Assembly: GCA_943735955.1 (NCBI GenBank)
Contig: OX030955.1
Location: 1,433,234-1,497,233, forward strand
Direction of reading: 5' to 3'
Origin: Piscicola geometra
Taxonomy: Eukaryota > Annelida > Clitellata > Hirudinida > Piscicolidae
DNA: 64,000 nt
The position numbers and the translations under genes were made by a program. A model generated the notes under the pieces. It ran no database searches. It saw only the letters and a list, made by a program, of their open reading frames with translations, and had not been told where the DNA came from. Of this stretch, positions 42,001 to 55,673 are shown piece after piece (positions within the stretch are counted from its first letter, which is position 1; the number at the start of each line of letters is the position of its first letter).

Positions 42001-45000
42001 CGTATTATGAAGAAATTGCTGTCTAAGCTCTGAATTATACGCTTGGAACGATAAATAAAGAAAGAAATATTTTTCATGCTTTATGGGAAACTTTAAAACT
42101 GCGCAAACATAGGGCAGCTACCCTCCACTCATCTCAACACTCACCTCTAACAGTTCACTAGTGGTTCTGATCTCGGCTTTGTTTGTGTTGATGTCCGCTG
42201 GGAGGTGGCTTGTGTGCTCGCTGATGTTGGCATAGACAGTGTTGATCCTCTCCAACTCACTGGCCGCATCGACGAACCACTTCAATTCGTCTGCTCTTGC
42301 TGTTGCGAAAGAGATGTCTTTGTATGAGAACCAAAACTCTTCGCTTGCATTTAAACTATACGAGATCTGCAAGAGACAACAAATCACCATGGCTCTTGAG
42401 ACTGCTCTCCAATTCTTGCAGGTCAGCCCTGAGGATCTTCGCCAAGTCGTTATATTCGCTGTCATCTTCGAAGAAGTTGTCTGGAAGGTTCTGTGCCTGC
42501 TTGAATGTGTCCATCATTCTCTCAATCTGCTCCTTCACCTTCGCTGCCTCCTCCATCACAATGTTGTAGCACACTGGACATGCTAATGTGGGTGAAAGGT
42601 TGAAGTAAAAAGTTTTAGTGATTTTTAGTAATTGTTCGGAAGGAATGATAGAATAAAATAAAAAAAATTTAATTTAATTCAATAAATAGCGTAGATAAAT
42701 TGATGAAACTAACATGATCTGTTTCAAGTTGCTCAAGTCTTTTAATTTAAAGATTTTTTCCCTAAGCCACTCACCAATACATCCTCTTTGTAGGTCGAAA
42801 CGGTTCAGCTCACACTGGTTGCACATCCTGCCTTTGTACTGCGGCTTGCATGGACACTGGCCGGTCACCAAGTCACACTCATCGCTAGTTGAACCATACG
42901 GGTCGCAGAGACACTCTGCATGGTGATGGGGTGTGTGTTTTGATGAGTTTTCAGTGGTTTTATGAAATAAATGCTTGATGGAAGAGCTTGGTGGTGAAGA
43001 TGAAACTGCAACACACCAAGAGCTCCTGTGACTGAAAAGCCGTAATGAAGGTACTGAGGTCGGGTGCATTTGTCGCCTGCCACTCCCTTCTTGCACACGC
43101 ACTTGCCAGTGTACACGTCACAGTTTCCATCAATCGCTCCCATTGGATCACATCCACAATCCTCGCATCCTATAAGATGAGTTGTGTATTTAAGAGTTGT
43201 TTGAATAAATGTTGTACAAATTTAAAAATTTTCTTTAACCATTCTAAAGAAATTCTTAAAATTTGTTTGACAAATTTATAATTTCTATTTCACCCATTCA
43301 TCAGTACAACTCTTGAACACCGCATTTCTCACCAGTTCCACTGAAGATGTTCCAAGTTCCGTTTACACATGTGTCGCACTGGAGACCTTCAACATTGGAT
43401 TTGCAGGCGCACTGGCCCGTCTGCAGATGACACTTGGCGGTAGCTGCTTTCTTCACTTCTTCACCACTCCCCTCTTCTTCCTCTTGAGCCACTGAACCAA
43501 GCTCATGGCATGCACAAGCTGTTCGTGAAATGGTACTCGAGGTATAAGATAACCTATTTTATTCGAAGATTTTTCAATTTAACTTATTGATTTTTTAAAA
43601 AATTAAAAATCACCCAACCCTTGCACATTCCGTGTGGTTTCTCCAAAGGATTGCCATAGTACCCATCGCGACAAAGTTCACAAGAGTCGCCCATTGTGTT
43701 GTAGGAGCAGCTCAAGCACTTTCCAGTAACTCTGTTAGAAGACGTAGGGGTAGATGGAAGCTGATTCTGTGAGGCCATTGTATCTATAACATACAGAAGC
43801 TATTTGTATAAACACTTATAAATGATCAAACGGGTTTATAGTTACAGCAAAACGCCACCTGTGACAGACAGCGACTTCGTTGGGATGGGAGTTGTTGTTG
43901 CAGTTACATGGAAGACAATCTTTTCCGTAGTAACCCTCGAGACAATCCTGGCATCTCATACCTGCTCATCATAGTAGTAATGGTGGTGCTGATGATGATG
44001 CTGCGTTGAGACTGCTTTGAGTAGAAGTGAAAGAATCGACTAAAAGAGGTATAATCTACAAAAGGAGAGCCTCATTAAAGCTCCAGAGCCCTCACCTGCG
44101 AATCTGTCTTCGCAGTCCAGACAAATGATTTCTCCGGTGGATTCCAGCACTTTGCATGGGCCCATTCCAGGACACCCGCAAGCGTGACAATCACTTTCAG
44201 TGCCAATGCGGGCATCACCATAGTAACCATATGAACAAAACTGACAGTTGTCACCCGTTGTGGCGTTCTTGCAAATGCAGCGTCCTGTGAAGGGATACTG
44301 AACTTTTAGCAAGAAGCTAAAGCAAAGTGTCACAAAAAGCGTCGATTTGGTAGAACCTCAAAGAGCAAGTGAAATAATATAATTACTCCTAGCGACACCC
44401 ACCTGACTCAGTCTCGCAAACATCAGCGTGGTTGTTGCACTCACACTTGACACAAGTTCCGAACGGGCCACTGAAGGAATGCAAGCGCTTGAAGCCTGGA
44501 GCACAATCCTCACAAAACTGGCCCAGATACCCTGTTGTTTGACGAAGGTATGCTGGCTTAATATGTTAATAATCATAATCACACTTACTAAAAAAACCTT
44601 TTAAGACTCATAGTAAGATTCAGAAATACATGCTGACCATCTGGGCACTTGCACCTTTCGACCACTGCAAAGCTGTCGACGTCTTCACTCAGCTGAACGC
44701 TGGAGTCAGAGCGGATGTTGTTGATGGGGATGCTGGTCTCCAAGGCAAAGTCGCTTAGGAAACCTACTCCTGTTATTCGAGTGTAAGCGTGTGGTGATGC
44801 TAGTTTGCGTTGTGAGATTCTTTTTTAAGGTTCAATTCAACTGATGATATTAATAAAAGCAAAAAGCATTTTCCATTTTTTGGGAATCTGTATGGCTTCT
44901 AGACAATGTGCAAGATCCAAAACATGTTCTCAACTCTTGGCTTACTTTGATCAAAGACTATAAAATAATTGAACAAAAAGTTGAGTTCGGACAAACCTTG

Positions 45001-48000
45001 GCTGGTGTAGGTGCCCCTGATCTTGATGGCAGTGACATTCGAGAGGAGTCTCATGAACTGCAGGTGGCTGAGCTGCTTGCTGGTCCACTCGAGATGTCTG
45101 TGTTCAGCCAGCTTGAAGCGGAATTCGGTGGTTCCACTGGTGGGAATGGCGTTGCCCTGGCTGAGAATGGGCAGTGTCAACATCCCACCGTTGGCTGACT
45201 CGATGATGATGTCGTCACTGGACGGTCTGGCAGGGTGCTGACTGCTGTCAATGCGCAGTTTGAAGGTGACGTGGAGGCCGTAACTTCTGTGCAAGTCTCC
45301 GAGGAAGGCATCAGGAGCCACGAAGTAGTAGGCCTGAGGGTAGTTCGCCACCAAGGAAATTTCATGGGAGATGTCCAAATGCTCCAAGCTTGCTTCTTCT
45401 CCCTGCCTGCCTACTGCAGTCCACCCATCCATGCCTTGGGTGAAAGTCGACTTGATGGTAGTCAGTCGGTGGCCAGCGTCCAAACTGCAATCCAAAGAGT
45501 GGCCATAGCAGAAGCATGACGTGCATCCTTGGTGGTTTGTTTCCAGCAGTCCGTAGAAGCCTGTGGTGCACCTGTTGAAAGTTGAATAAACAAAGAAGAA
45601 AAAAAAAAGTATAATTTGTTGAATTTATAACTAAAATAATTATTTTAGAGATGGGACTTTTTTAAAGAATGTATGATTATCTTTTAGTTCAAACTTTGCA
45701 AACTTTATCGAGTATGCCTATCGAAATGACCGCTATTATTTGATGATGAAGGAAGTCGACTACTCACTGGTCACATCTCATTCCTGTTACGAACTCTTTG
45801 CAGTAGCACTGGCCAGTCACTACGTCGCAAGCTTCTCCCGCCCCCTCCATCACTCCACTGCGCTCGCAAGAACACTTACTGGAAGATGGCATGACGAAGG
45901 CAATAGAGTGGAAAATAGTTTAGAAATGTTTTAGTCAGATCTTGGTGGTTATCAAATGCGTAGAGTTAATAGATTGTGAAATGACTTGAAAGGCTTTTAA
46001 GACATTATTAAATATCTTTTTTATAAAAATTTAATTATATGAGTTAGCCTGTAAATCAATTCAAAGGTAGCATTCTCACGTGCATCCGGTCTCCGTGAGG
46101 TTGTAGTAATTGGGCAAGCACTGGTCACACTTCTCTCCAGTCACTCCAGGTTGACATGCACACACTCCGTAGTCATTGCACTGGGTAGTTACAGAGCCTG
46201 GAGGTTGTGTTGAGACAGGGTAAGGTAGAGAAAGCTAGTGATAACTCAATTACTCAACATTTTCTGAAGCACTCACCGAGCGGATGGCAATGGCAGTAGA
46301 CACACTTTTTGTCCTCTCGGCGGTGGTAGTGGCCATGCTGGCAGACCTCACAGTGAGGACCTGAGGTGGACTCCCTGCAGTTGGTGCAGTGGCCTCCATG
46401 GCCCGTTCTCTCATACAACTCCGCATCGAACTCACAAGTCTCCGACAGGCCGTTGCAATCACAAGCTATGAAGGGGTGTTTAAAAAATAGTGTGTATATA
46501 GAGGGTGGTGTGGTGGCAGGAAGATAATGTGGCGGTAGAAGGATGATGGGATGGAAGAGGGTGGAAAGATTTTGTGATAAGCATTCGAATAATTTGTTTC
46601 ATCTTAGTTTTGTTGTCTTGGACAAAATAGTAGTATAAAGCTAACATAAGTTGCACACATGTGGATTTATGCTGTTTGCGATGCTACTTCTATCCTTTTG
46701 AAAGGTTTTAGTGGCAATTTATTCACTGTCACACTAGATGAGAACTAAAGGCAGACTATAAGAATAGCTGGCAGACAGCTTGAGAACCTATCTCAACCTT
46801 GCTGTTCTGTGGCAGTTTTGAAAGCATCAGTGCGACCGATCAGCTTTCTTTCTCAAGTCACATTTTTATCATCACTTCAGCACTCTTGTCTCCTCCTTAC
46901 GTAATGCATTTGAAACTACAGCACTCAGCTGATGCTTGAAATGTATGCTTTCAAGAGAGGGCATTTTTTCGATATTTATAAATCACTGTTTCTTCTAAAT
47001 AGTCCTATGCCAGCAAATTCGAAGACGAGGCAATTGAAAACTTGTTCATTGGAGAGTCATTTCACAATGCCAAGATATTGAAGCGTGGATCAAGTCTTAT
47101 GTAGACTGCTCGGAACACAAAAGTCTTAAACACACCGAATACACACATACGCACGTTTGCACTCATGAGCGTCGTCGACTGTGGCCCTGTGCCAGGGCTG
47201 GTCGTTGAAGAAAGGCAGGCACTTCTGGCAGTCGTCTCCATCGGTGAAGTGCTGGCACAGGCACTTGAGCGCTCCTTCGTCGTTCACGCAATCCGTAGCA
47301 TGCCCGTAACACTTGCACCTAGTGTGGTTGTTGAAGCATCGCATATTTAGAGTGTGTGTTTAGTATTCTTAGCGTGGTCGTGGAATACTTTGGAATGTGC
47401 TGGTGCGTATGGTAGTTGTGTGTTTGATGTGAAGTTGATGGTTTAAGTGCGCAGGATAAGTGGAGTAATGTCTTAAATGCTTGAAACAAAATGTCGGAGG
47501 GGGAATAACGAGAAAGATGATAAACTTTCAAATGAGTGCTTTTAATTTATGGGCCAGTGAGACAGGCAGCTTAAAGGCGTGGCTGCATGCATGTGCTCAA
47601 GACCCACGCTAGGATGTATGTAAATGTTTAAAATCTCACGCTCCGGCCAATGTTTGTTAGACTAACTTGACTTTTTATTTGAAAAAAGACTAGAATCGAA
47701 TTATGTGGGTTGTTTTCCAGTTTCATCTTTTTGATTAACACGGGAAACCGCAAAATTGAACAGGATTGGGTGGTCACCTTCCTTACTACCGTACATACAA
47801 ATATATTCGCACACTTTTTAATTATTGTTTGACCAAGTGTCCGAACAATCTGGTATTTTACGGTAACTGAGACTGATGGCAGAGCTCAAAAAGACAGATG
47901 CTTGATTTTGATTTTATGTAAAAAATAGTTTTTGTCTTTATTTCACACGCAGCAACGTTTCGCTGTTTTTTCATCAACTTGCTCATTTTTCTCAACCTTA

Positions 48001-51000
48001 AACGAATATTATTGGAAACAGGTCTTAAAACGGGTGTTAAAACTTGAATTTGTATAAATAACTACATTTTATTCATTCTTTTGGAATTCTCATGACATCT
48101 TTGTCTGGATTAATGCAGACGTTTGAAATGGGGAATGAGTGAAGCAAATGGTGGAGAGTGAAATATGAATGGAATGGGTTGAGGGTATAAAACAGTTTTG
48201 TTTTGTGGCTTTAAAAAAAGCTATATTGTATGTAAGTTCTGTGTTAATGTAGGGCACTCAAAACAGAAGATTTGCTGTGTTGTTTTGGTATATAAATCAT
48301 CTCATATGTTATAAGTTATAATAGACATGAAGGCTGATGTAGGAGAGATCCTGAAGGAGAGATAATGAAAGAAAAGGAAAAAAAAAGAAATAGAATTGAA
48401 GAAACGATGGGGTGAACAATCTATCGTTGGTATTAAAGTTAAAGAAAATGACATTTGGACGGATAATTAACTACTAAAAAAATAAAACGTGCTACGCCAT
48501 AATCCACCACACCGCAGCACAATACTTCAAAACTACACTACACTACACCACTCCAGTGGTGGGAATTGAAACATTTCTCCAAGGAGCTGGGTTCTGACTA
48601 GTAAAAGGTCAAAAGTGACGCATTCAGAGTAATTCTTGAAGGGGTTCTAAAACATGTTCAGAAGGTCAAAACCTCTTGTATTATACACTCTTCAACACCA
48701 TACCCACCTCATCACTCACTACACTAGATTACATCATGTTACATCAAACCTTACTATACCAAACTACTCAAGGCAACACACCACACAAACCTTCCTCCGA
48801 TCGAGAAGTCATAGATACCGTAGAAGTACTGCGACAACACTTGTTTGTCTCCAAACACCTCGTCTCTAAACGTGTTCAGGCGGTTCAGAGAGACCATTAT
48901 TTCAGTGGCAGACACCCAGTCCTTTGAGAGTTTTAAAGAATTATAATGGCAACGATAACATTAGTTATGTTTTATTACAATTATTAAAACTTTTTAAATC
49001 TCACAGAGTTGTATTTTATTCAAAATTCCGCAAATCCCTCCAAACAACGACTCCTTCCTCAAAATAACGGTACCTGCAACGATGGCGTGTTCTCGTATTG
49101 GTAAGCACTGGGTCTGCCCTCCAGTGTGCTGAAAACAACAGTGCCCCCGGTCAGTGGTGAGATGTCGCTGTGATCTTCCCGGCATGTGGCTTTGTCCTCG
49201 TTTTCTTTCGTCAGAATGTCCTGCGTCACTACGCCGTACGTGTCTTCGCAAGAAGCGCTGTGATGTAGTTGTAATGTCGTTGTGATTTGGTGCTGTTGTG
49301 ATGAAGTGTTGTTGTGATTGGGTGTTATTGTGATTCGGTGTTATTGTGATTCGGTGTTATTGTGATTGGGTGTTGATGTGATTGGTTGTTATTGTGATGT
49401 GTTCTTTTTTGTAACATGGCATGGTTGTCACATTTCCTGCCTTTCCAACCACCGCCCCTCCGTTCGACCCTTCCTACCTGAAGTACTGAAAGGGCACCCA
49501 GTCCTCGGTTTCATCGGCATTCTTCTTGTAGATGGCGAAGCTCTCAGGCCTGCTCGAGAAGAAGATCAGCTTGATGTACGTGATGTCGTACGCCTTTCCT
49601 GCGGTGTGCATGCTCACTTTTGAAGACTGCCTCGTTATGCGATCTCAGTCGATGCTGCTTGCATGTGCTTCTCAGCAGCCTCTCAAGCATGCGTCAATGA
49701 TTAACAGTGCATCTTCCTTCTATGCAATTTCCAGATCCTTATCCCACGCACCTCCCTTATCCGCTTCAACTCATTATTCTTCTCGTTTTCCTATTTTTTT
49801 TACAATTGTTCTTATTTTCACCTGAATTTTTTTTCTCTTTCAACTTCATCATCTACGTAATCTAATTATTAAAAGATTAAAAATTTAGTGCACAAAGAAA
49901 AAGTTACATATTTATAATAATTTTGAAAGATTTTTCGCTTGTGTAATGAGGCGAGATAGACGTCTGTATATGCGAACAATTTGTAGAAGGCGAAGCTCTC
50001 AGGCCTTCAAAACTTCCGAAACCTTCACATTTTTGTGTAATTTAATGTGTTTTTTATGAAAGATGAAATATAGGGGCATACAAAGTTTTTGCCTGATGTC
50101 TCTTGTATGTTTGCACAGCAGACAAAATACTGTATACTATGACGTAACGTTACAATGTAACGTCGTTACATACTCTAGGAATCAACACCCTTTTATCACT
50201 CTCTAAAGATTTAGAGAGAGTTGAAAAAAGCGTGAGAGAAGATGGAATTGTAGGGTGGGAGGAAGGCTGCTGAGTCATCATCGCTGCAGGCATGTGCTCG
50301 TATTTCATGCAGTTAAAAGTTGTTCCTTTTAGAGCTTGGGGTGTTTAAGCTTGATTATTTCCCAAACATTCAGACAATTTTCAGATACAAATCTATGATT
50401 TAACACATTTCAGAAGCAAAGCGAAAACTTTAATTGATTGCTTGTGTTATTGCCCGTATTCACGCTACTTTAACAGATTTTCCTACCTATTTAGGTTTTT
50501 TCGACGGTTTTTTAGTTTTTAGAAATTTATCCTATTTTTTTCAACCATTATAAACTATAATGCCGAGTCTAAATGCTTTAATTGCGTGTAGTAAAAGGCA
50601 AATGATGGTATGGGGCAAAAAAAAAGTAGGAACCAAGATTGATAGTGAAGTTGACGCTGTAAGGGTGCTGAATGTTCTTGGTCATGGTGGACGACTGCCA
50701 CCAAGTCTTGTTGTCGTGGCTGTGGTAGTCGGTGAGATAGGATGCAGGGTGGGCGAGGCTGGGGTCATGCGCATCGCAGTAGCCACACGAACGAGCAGTT
50801 TTGGTGCTCTCATCTTGCATGCAGAAAAGCTCTTTGCCGTCTTCTCCGCACTGGTTGGTCACGTGCACAGGCACTTTGAAGGCCGGGTTGACGAAGGGAG
50901 TGTAGCACTTGGTGGCCTCTTTTTTTTGGTTGTAGCAAGCATTCCTCAGCTGAGATGATGTAGGTGAAGGCCATTCAATGAGCAGAGTCCACACCAGTAG

Positions 51001-51030
51001 AACGAGTCGAGTTTGCAGTATTGTACGCAT
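39089..51030 (-). CDS. LAMC1: Laminin gamma chain
   Basis: Thirty-one exons join without a frame break to 1647 residues (human gamma-1 is 1609). The chain pairs with alpha and beta to form the basement-membrane heterotrimer. Exons run from 50634-51030 through 49478-49598, 49074-49257, 48791-48921, 47155-47318, 46277-46465, 46080-46197, 45768-45878, 44997-45571 and 44638-44769 to the last at 39089-39223. Order: signal peptide ([17 protein letters not shown]), LN polymerisation domain to residue 277 ([37 protein letters not shown]), EGF-like LE repeats, the L4 domain in one large exon with the IKIRGTY end, more LE repeats, then about 600 residues of coiled coil with a single C-terminal Cys (IPQECFKP). 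The ATG at 51030 starts a normal signal peptide. Confidence 0.95.
47319..48790. other. Large laminin intron
   Basis: About 1.5 kb between LN and first LE exon. No repeats or genes recognised apart from short CACTACACTACACC runs near 48530-48550. Confidence 0.5.
49979..50010 (-). pseudogene. Exon fragment duplicated inside laminin intron 1
   Basis: TTGTAGAAGGCGAAGCTCTC plus AGGCCT is a near copy (one mismatch in about 25) of 49527-49552 in exon 2. On the minus strand it reads RPESFAFYK against RPESFAIYK of the real exon. No splice sites flank it, so it is a remnant of a partial exon duplication. Confidence 0.75.
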
Positions 51031-51399
51031 TCTAATGAAGCAGCAAGCTTTCAAGGGTAAAGTTGTCTTTTTAATTTATTTTATTTAAACTTTTACTTTA
51101 TAAATTTAAGAAATTATCAGTAATAACGTTTCACTTTTAATGGTGGTTATGTGTGTTTATTTAAATATCCATGCATACACTTTCCTCAGACCAACACACA
51201 TACACACACCACAGGCTCAAGAGTGGTTGATGAGTATAGAGAGGATGATATGTAATGCTATTGGTTGAAAGTTTCATGATGCCCTTTATGAAGCGTCCAA
51301 CTCGAGTTTTTTTCAATTAGTCACTATTTAGAGTTTTTGAGCACAGTTCTTGTTGTTTCCGTAAATGACTGTTTTAAAGTTCGGCATTTAATTCAAGTT

Positions 51400-51672
51400 A
51401 TGAATCTATACCTTTTTTGTATATTGTTTCTCTTTTTTATTTCAGCCGATGCACGTTCTATGTGTTTTGACGAAACAAATAGGTGTGACCGAAAGTATCC
51501 TTTCAAAGTGCCTTGTGACACGTTCTGCACCATCTGCCAAGGCGCCGCTGGAGGAAGTTGTTTTCCGTCAAGAAGCAAAAAATCTTGCAATGGAGAGTTT
51601 CGGTTGGAGTGCTTGTGCTATGGTACTACAGGACGATCCAGACACCAAAACCTTCTATGTGAAGATGCCTGA
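51400..51672 (+). CDS. Macin-family antimicrobial peptide precursor (theromacin-like)
   Basis: A single open frame of 90 residues: a hydrophobic signal peptide (MNLYLFCILFLFFISADARS) and a mature part of about 70 residues with ten cysteines. Spacing C-x6-C, then C-x3-C-x2-C-x7-C, then C-x8-C, a late C-x-C and a final Cys follows theromacin of leeches; neuromacin and hydramacin have eight. Macins are secreted, kill bacteria and in some species promote nerve repair. Conserved Trp residues near the first Cys pair are absent here (CFDETNRC). The ATG at 51400 is chosen because it begins the signal peptide. It lies 370 bases from the laminin start, divergently oriented. Confidence 0.8.
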   Translation: MNLYLFCILFLFFISADARSMCFDETNRCDRKYPFKVPCDTFCTICQGAAGGSCFPSRSKKSCNGEFRLECLCYGTTGRSRHQNLLCEDA

Positions 51673-52913
51673 AACTTCGAGAAGTGAAATAACTTGACGT
51701 ACTCAGCATTTTCAAAGTAATTAAAACTTACAAACTTTTAATTATTTTCACAAATAATTAAAGATTGCTTATATTTTATTATGCATAAACTGTGATCCAA
51801 TTTAATATTAATTAATAATATTCGATATTGTGTGCAAAATATTGATACTTTTTTTTATATATATTTGGTTTTGAAAGCTTCATATATCCACCTCTTGCTT
51901 ATTCTTAGCGTAAAGTAACTCCAAAACGACAACAATAGGAATTAAGTACCTAAGTAAAATGTAAGTTAAAACTTGAGCAAGTAGCACGCCTATGATGTAA
52001 TTGCTAGGAATGCTTGAATAATTTTCAAATAATAATTAAAGGCTTTGACGTCACTTAAAAATAATTACAATTAATTTATGGAAACTTCTTCTAACTGGAA
52101 TAAGCCAATTATATATAATGATATGCAAAAACATAATTTTACGCGTCCTGGTTAAAAAAAGAAACGAAGATATAAAAGTCGTTTTAAAGTTATATGCAGA
52201 TAAAAGAATGACAATTCAACAAATGTAAATATTCTCTAACTTCACTGAAACTCATTTAGAGTGGGGAGTAAAACCGTCGTAGGTTTTTTGATTGAAGACT
52301 GAGGCTCCTGATTACCCCCAAGCTTTTAAAAATACTTTAAACTGACAATAAAGCAACAACGCTAGACACTATGAAAACAAAAAATAAAACAAATTAGAAT
52401 AGAAAGGAATAAAAAAACTAAATCTTAGAAAAGCTATTTGCTAATATCTATTCGCTTAATACAAAAATACTGGCGCCACGGAATTCACCTGACTGCACTT
52501 TTCTGCAGGTGAGACTGCATTGCAAGTAGTAGACTGAATGGAGGAGACGATAAAAATGTGATCGGAGTGCTGGGAAATATTCATTGAAACCAGCAATCAA
52601 CCACAAGTTACAACATGTACGCAACATTATATGCTTCAAGAAAAAAACTTCTTCCTGAACATGCTCAACAATGATTTGAAAGTGCAATGTAGATTTTGGA
52701 GATGGAAAATGGACTTGGGAGCTTGCGACAGAAATAGAATGTAAAGAGAACATGCTGGAAAGTACTAATGCAAAATATACAGATTGAAATCAATGAAAAA
52801 GAAGACTTGAGTCGTTATATACAAATAAAAAAAAGAAAATGAGAATGGAGGCGGGACTGGCGAATGAGTTGCCTCAGAAGCATTATGCTGGAAAATGAAG
52901 CTTGCAGAGTCCC
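51673..52913. other. Spacer between macin and syntrophin 3' ends
   Basis: AT-rich with no supported gene. The 3' UTR of syntrophin should lie in the right half; an open frame at 52448-52753 (-) has no family resemblance. Confidence 0.5.
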
Positions 52914-55041
52914 TCACGACGAAAGACCCAGACGAGAGAGTTTGGCGGCCAAGAAGCTGTGAATGATGAAGACTAAAGGTTTTGGGTTCAAATCCAAGTC
53001 GAGCTCCTGGAAGGAAGATGGTGATGGGTTTGTATGAAGGTGCCTCAAGCGTAATCTACTCAAGTGGTTATGAGCGAAATAATAAAATGAAGATCGATTA
53101 GAAAAATTATTTATAAAACGGAACAAAAACAAATTTTGTAAGAGCATAAAAAGGAGGAAGCAACAGACGATGAGTTGGTGGTCAGAAAAGTGCAGGGTGA
53201 GCACTTTTCGGCCATCGTCAGCTGACGAGACGAGGTGTTCAAATGGGTAGTGCCACAGCAGGACACTGCTCTTGCCGTTCTCGTGGTGGTCGTCATGGTG
53301 ACTGTTGCTAGGAACAGAGTGGGACAGATGCTTGGGTGGTAGTGGAGGGTTGGCGGCCAGAAGAGTGAAGCCGTCGCTGAAGTGCAGTGTCAGACGACAG
53401 AGCCTCTCCTTCCACACTACCACTGTTTGTTGTGGCATAGTGAGGATATCGTCAAAAAAGTTGCATATGCTGTCATAGAGAAAGTAAGAGTAATGATACT
53501 ACAGGCTGCAACTAACTTGTGCTCAGCTCTCGCACTAGCTCCACAGCTGCGTTACTGCCCTGTGTGAAAGAGAAACTCCAGTTGGAGAGGTCCTGCTGAG
53601 ACTCTGCCTTCAAGATGTGCTCGGCCACACCCATGCGCGTGCCTGAACGCAGTCCAAAGTAGAATAATTCGTCCTCGTTGCTCGAGGCTGCTTGGTGGTG
53701 CAGCTGCTGGAAAGGCACACTGCTGATGTGCAGTAATCTGTCGAATTAGAAGTGTCAAGCTTATCAATTTTGGCTCTTCAATGTGTGGTGACGTAAATAT
53801 AGAGAGAAGTTCATTGTGCGATGACTTCAATTAAGACTGTGACCACCCCTCCAACCTAGGCGTGAGCAGTGTTTGACAATGTTTAACCTGGTGGCAAGGA
53901 TGGAGTAGGTGATGAGAGGCAGACTCCAGTCTTCGAAGGTGTGAGGAGCGGTCCTGTAGAAGAGGATGTCCTTCTCTGAGATGGCCACAAAGACTGTTCT
54001 CCAGGTGGGCAAGCTGTTCTGACCCTCACAGGCTGTCTCAAACTAGAGTTGAGGAATTTTTTATGTCTTAATTAATAGGTGCCTGAGAGAAACTAGTGAT
54101 TTCAATGAATGTCATCCTACCAGCTCAGTGAGCCAGCCAAAGTGCCTGATCTGGACAATGTCTCCAGAGGCATTGTGGTTGGTGGATCGTAAGAGAAGGT
54201 TGGCCTCAGAGATGGCTTTGTTGTTGGCATCCTGCAAACAAGCATTAAGAGCAGCCATCCAGTCATTGAAGGTCTCATCACTCAAAAACCTCAGTGAGAG
54301 TGAATGTTTCAAATCAGGAGAATGTAGTTCTATGCCCCTAGCTGTTTGCAACTTCATAAAAGCGAGCTTCAAAGGAATTATTTTGGAAATGTCTGTTGAC
54401 GCAGCCATAGTAGCGCCTGAAACTTTGTTGCTGTTGAATGAAAGATCTGAGTTCTTGAGAGACTTCAAGCTGCCCCAGCCCAGCTCATTCAAAATCGATG
54501 ATTTTCTGAAGTAGGGTATAACTTCCCAAAGAAATTTTACTGAAAGAAATAAGTAAATATAAATAATACCTCATAGATATTTTAAATAAAATACTCTACC
54601 TTCCAGGTCGACTGTTTTACCAGCCTTTTTAAGAGCTTTCACAGCATCATCATGGCTTGCATCACGCAGGTCTTCACCATTAACTGATAATATTGCATCC
54701 CCCACATATAACTGTTTGGTTTTATCAGCGGCCATATTTTTGAATATTTTAGAAATTAAAATCGGCATTTTATTTTCATGACCCCCTTTTATACTTATTC
54801 CTAAGCCATTTGAATCTTCTTTTTGCAGCTTCACTAATCTCTTCCTGCCAGTGAGTTCCTGAGGCGGTTGAGGATCAAAGTTGTCTCTGTCCCAAGAACC
54901 GTTGAAGGAGTTTGTCTTGGATGTGAGGAACTGATCGTCTAGTGAAAGAACCAGATTGAAGTTGTTCAGTTGAACTGTAGCAGACGTCCATTGCTTCTTT
55001 AAAAATACCTCTACTTTCGTACTGTGGACACTAAATGCCAT
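52914..55041 (-). CDS. Syntrophin (alpha/beta class)
   Basis: Six exons (54600-55041, 54121-54539, 53888-54042, 53517-53737, 53169-53422, 52914-53006) join to 527 residues. Syntrophins bind dystrophin at the membrane cytoskeleton and recruit channels and signalling proteins. Order: first half of the split PH1, PDZ domain at about 75-155 with [20 protein letters not shown] and [20 protein letters not shown], second PH1 half ([20 protein letters not shown]), PH2 beginning [10 protein letters not shown], and the C-terminal SU domain with [13 protein letters not shown] and [20 protein letters not shown]. The DLRDA and KKAGK residues of the PDZ are closer to beta syntrophins. PH2 and SU hold short His/Ser-rich insertions. 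Confidence 0.95.
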
Positions 55042-55673
55042 TAGTCCTGCTACTTACTATTTCCATTAAATATCGAATTAAATCTATTTTCTCTAATCCA
55101 TTAATTATCAGATGAAGTGATGAGCTTAAGATTATTATTCCCTTAACTCATTCATTCACTATTTAATTTTACTTATTTTTTTCTAATTTAAAAACTATTT
55201 AAATAATTTATAATTGAAACATTAAAAAATTTTTACTTTTTCGAACTGAAATCCATTTTACACCATATACTAAATATATGTGTTTTAGACTGAGAATTTT
55301 CTCTGTGTACTCTTTTTGAAACTTCAATTACAAATCAATGGAAATGGAAAAATTAGAATCAGAAAATAAACTTTTAATAAGTGTTTTTTCTATTTTACAT
55401 TGCTTCTAGAAAATTTTACAATTATATATCTTCATTACAATTATAGCATAATTATTATAGTTATCATATATTATAATAAAATGGTTATAATATATTATAA
55501 TAGTTATATTATTTTATTATATTATAATATAATGATTTCATTTTAATATAATGATTATATCATAATTATTGTATTATAATATAATAATAAAATATAATTA
55601 TTATAATGATTAATATAATGATTATATATTTATTATATTTCAACAGCTTAAAAATTGAATTCTATCCTTACAG
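55042..55673. other. AT-rich spacer with ATTATA repeat
   Basis: 55440-55630 is a degenerate TATAATATAATGATTAT array with many self-complementary stretches. No gene seen. Upstream exons of the following gene may hide here, but I cannot place them. Confidence 0.55.

Noticed and set aside
52448..52753. 101-residue minus-strand frame below syntrophin
   Set aside because: Lies in the expected 3' UTR, with no domain resemblance or intron structure.
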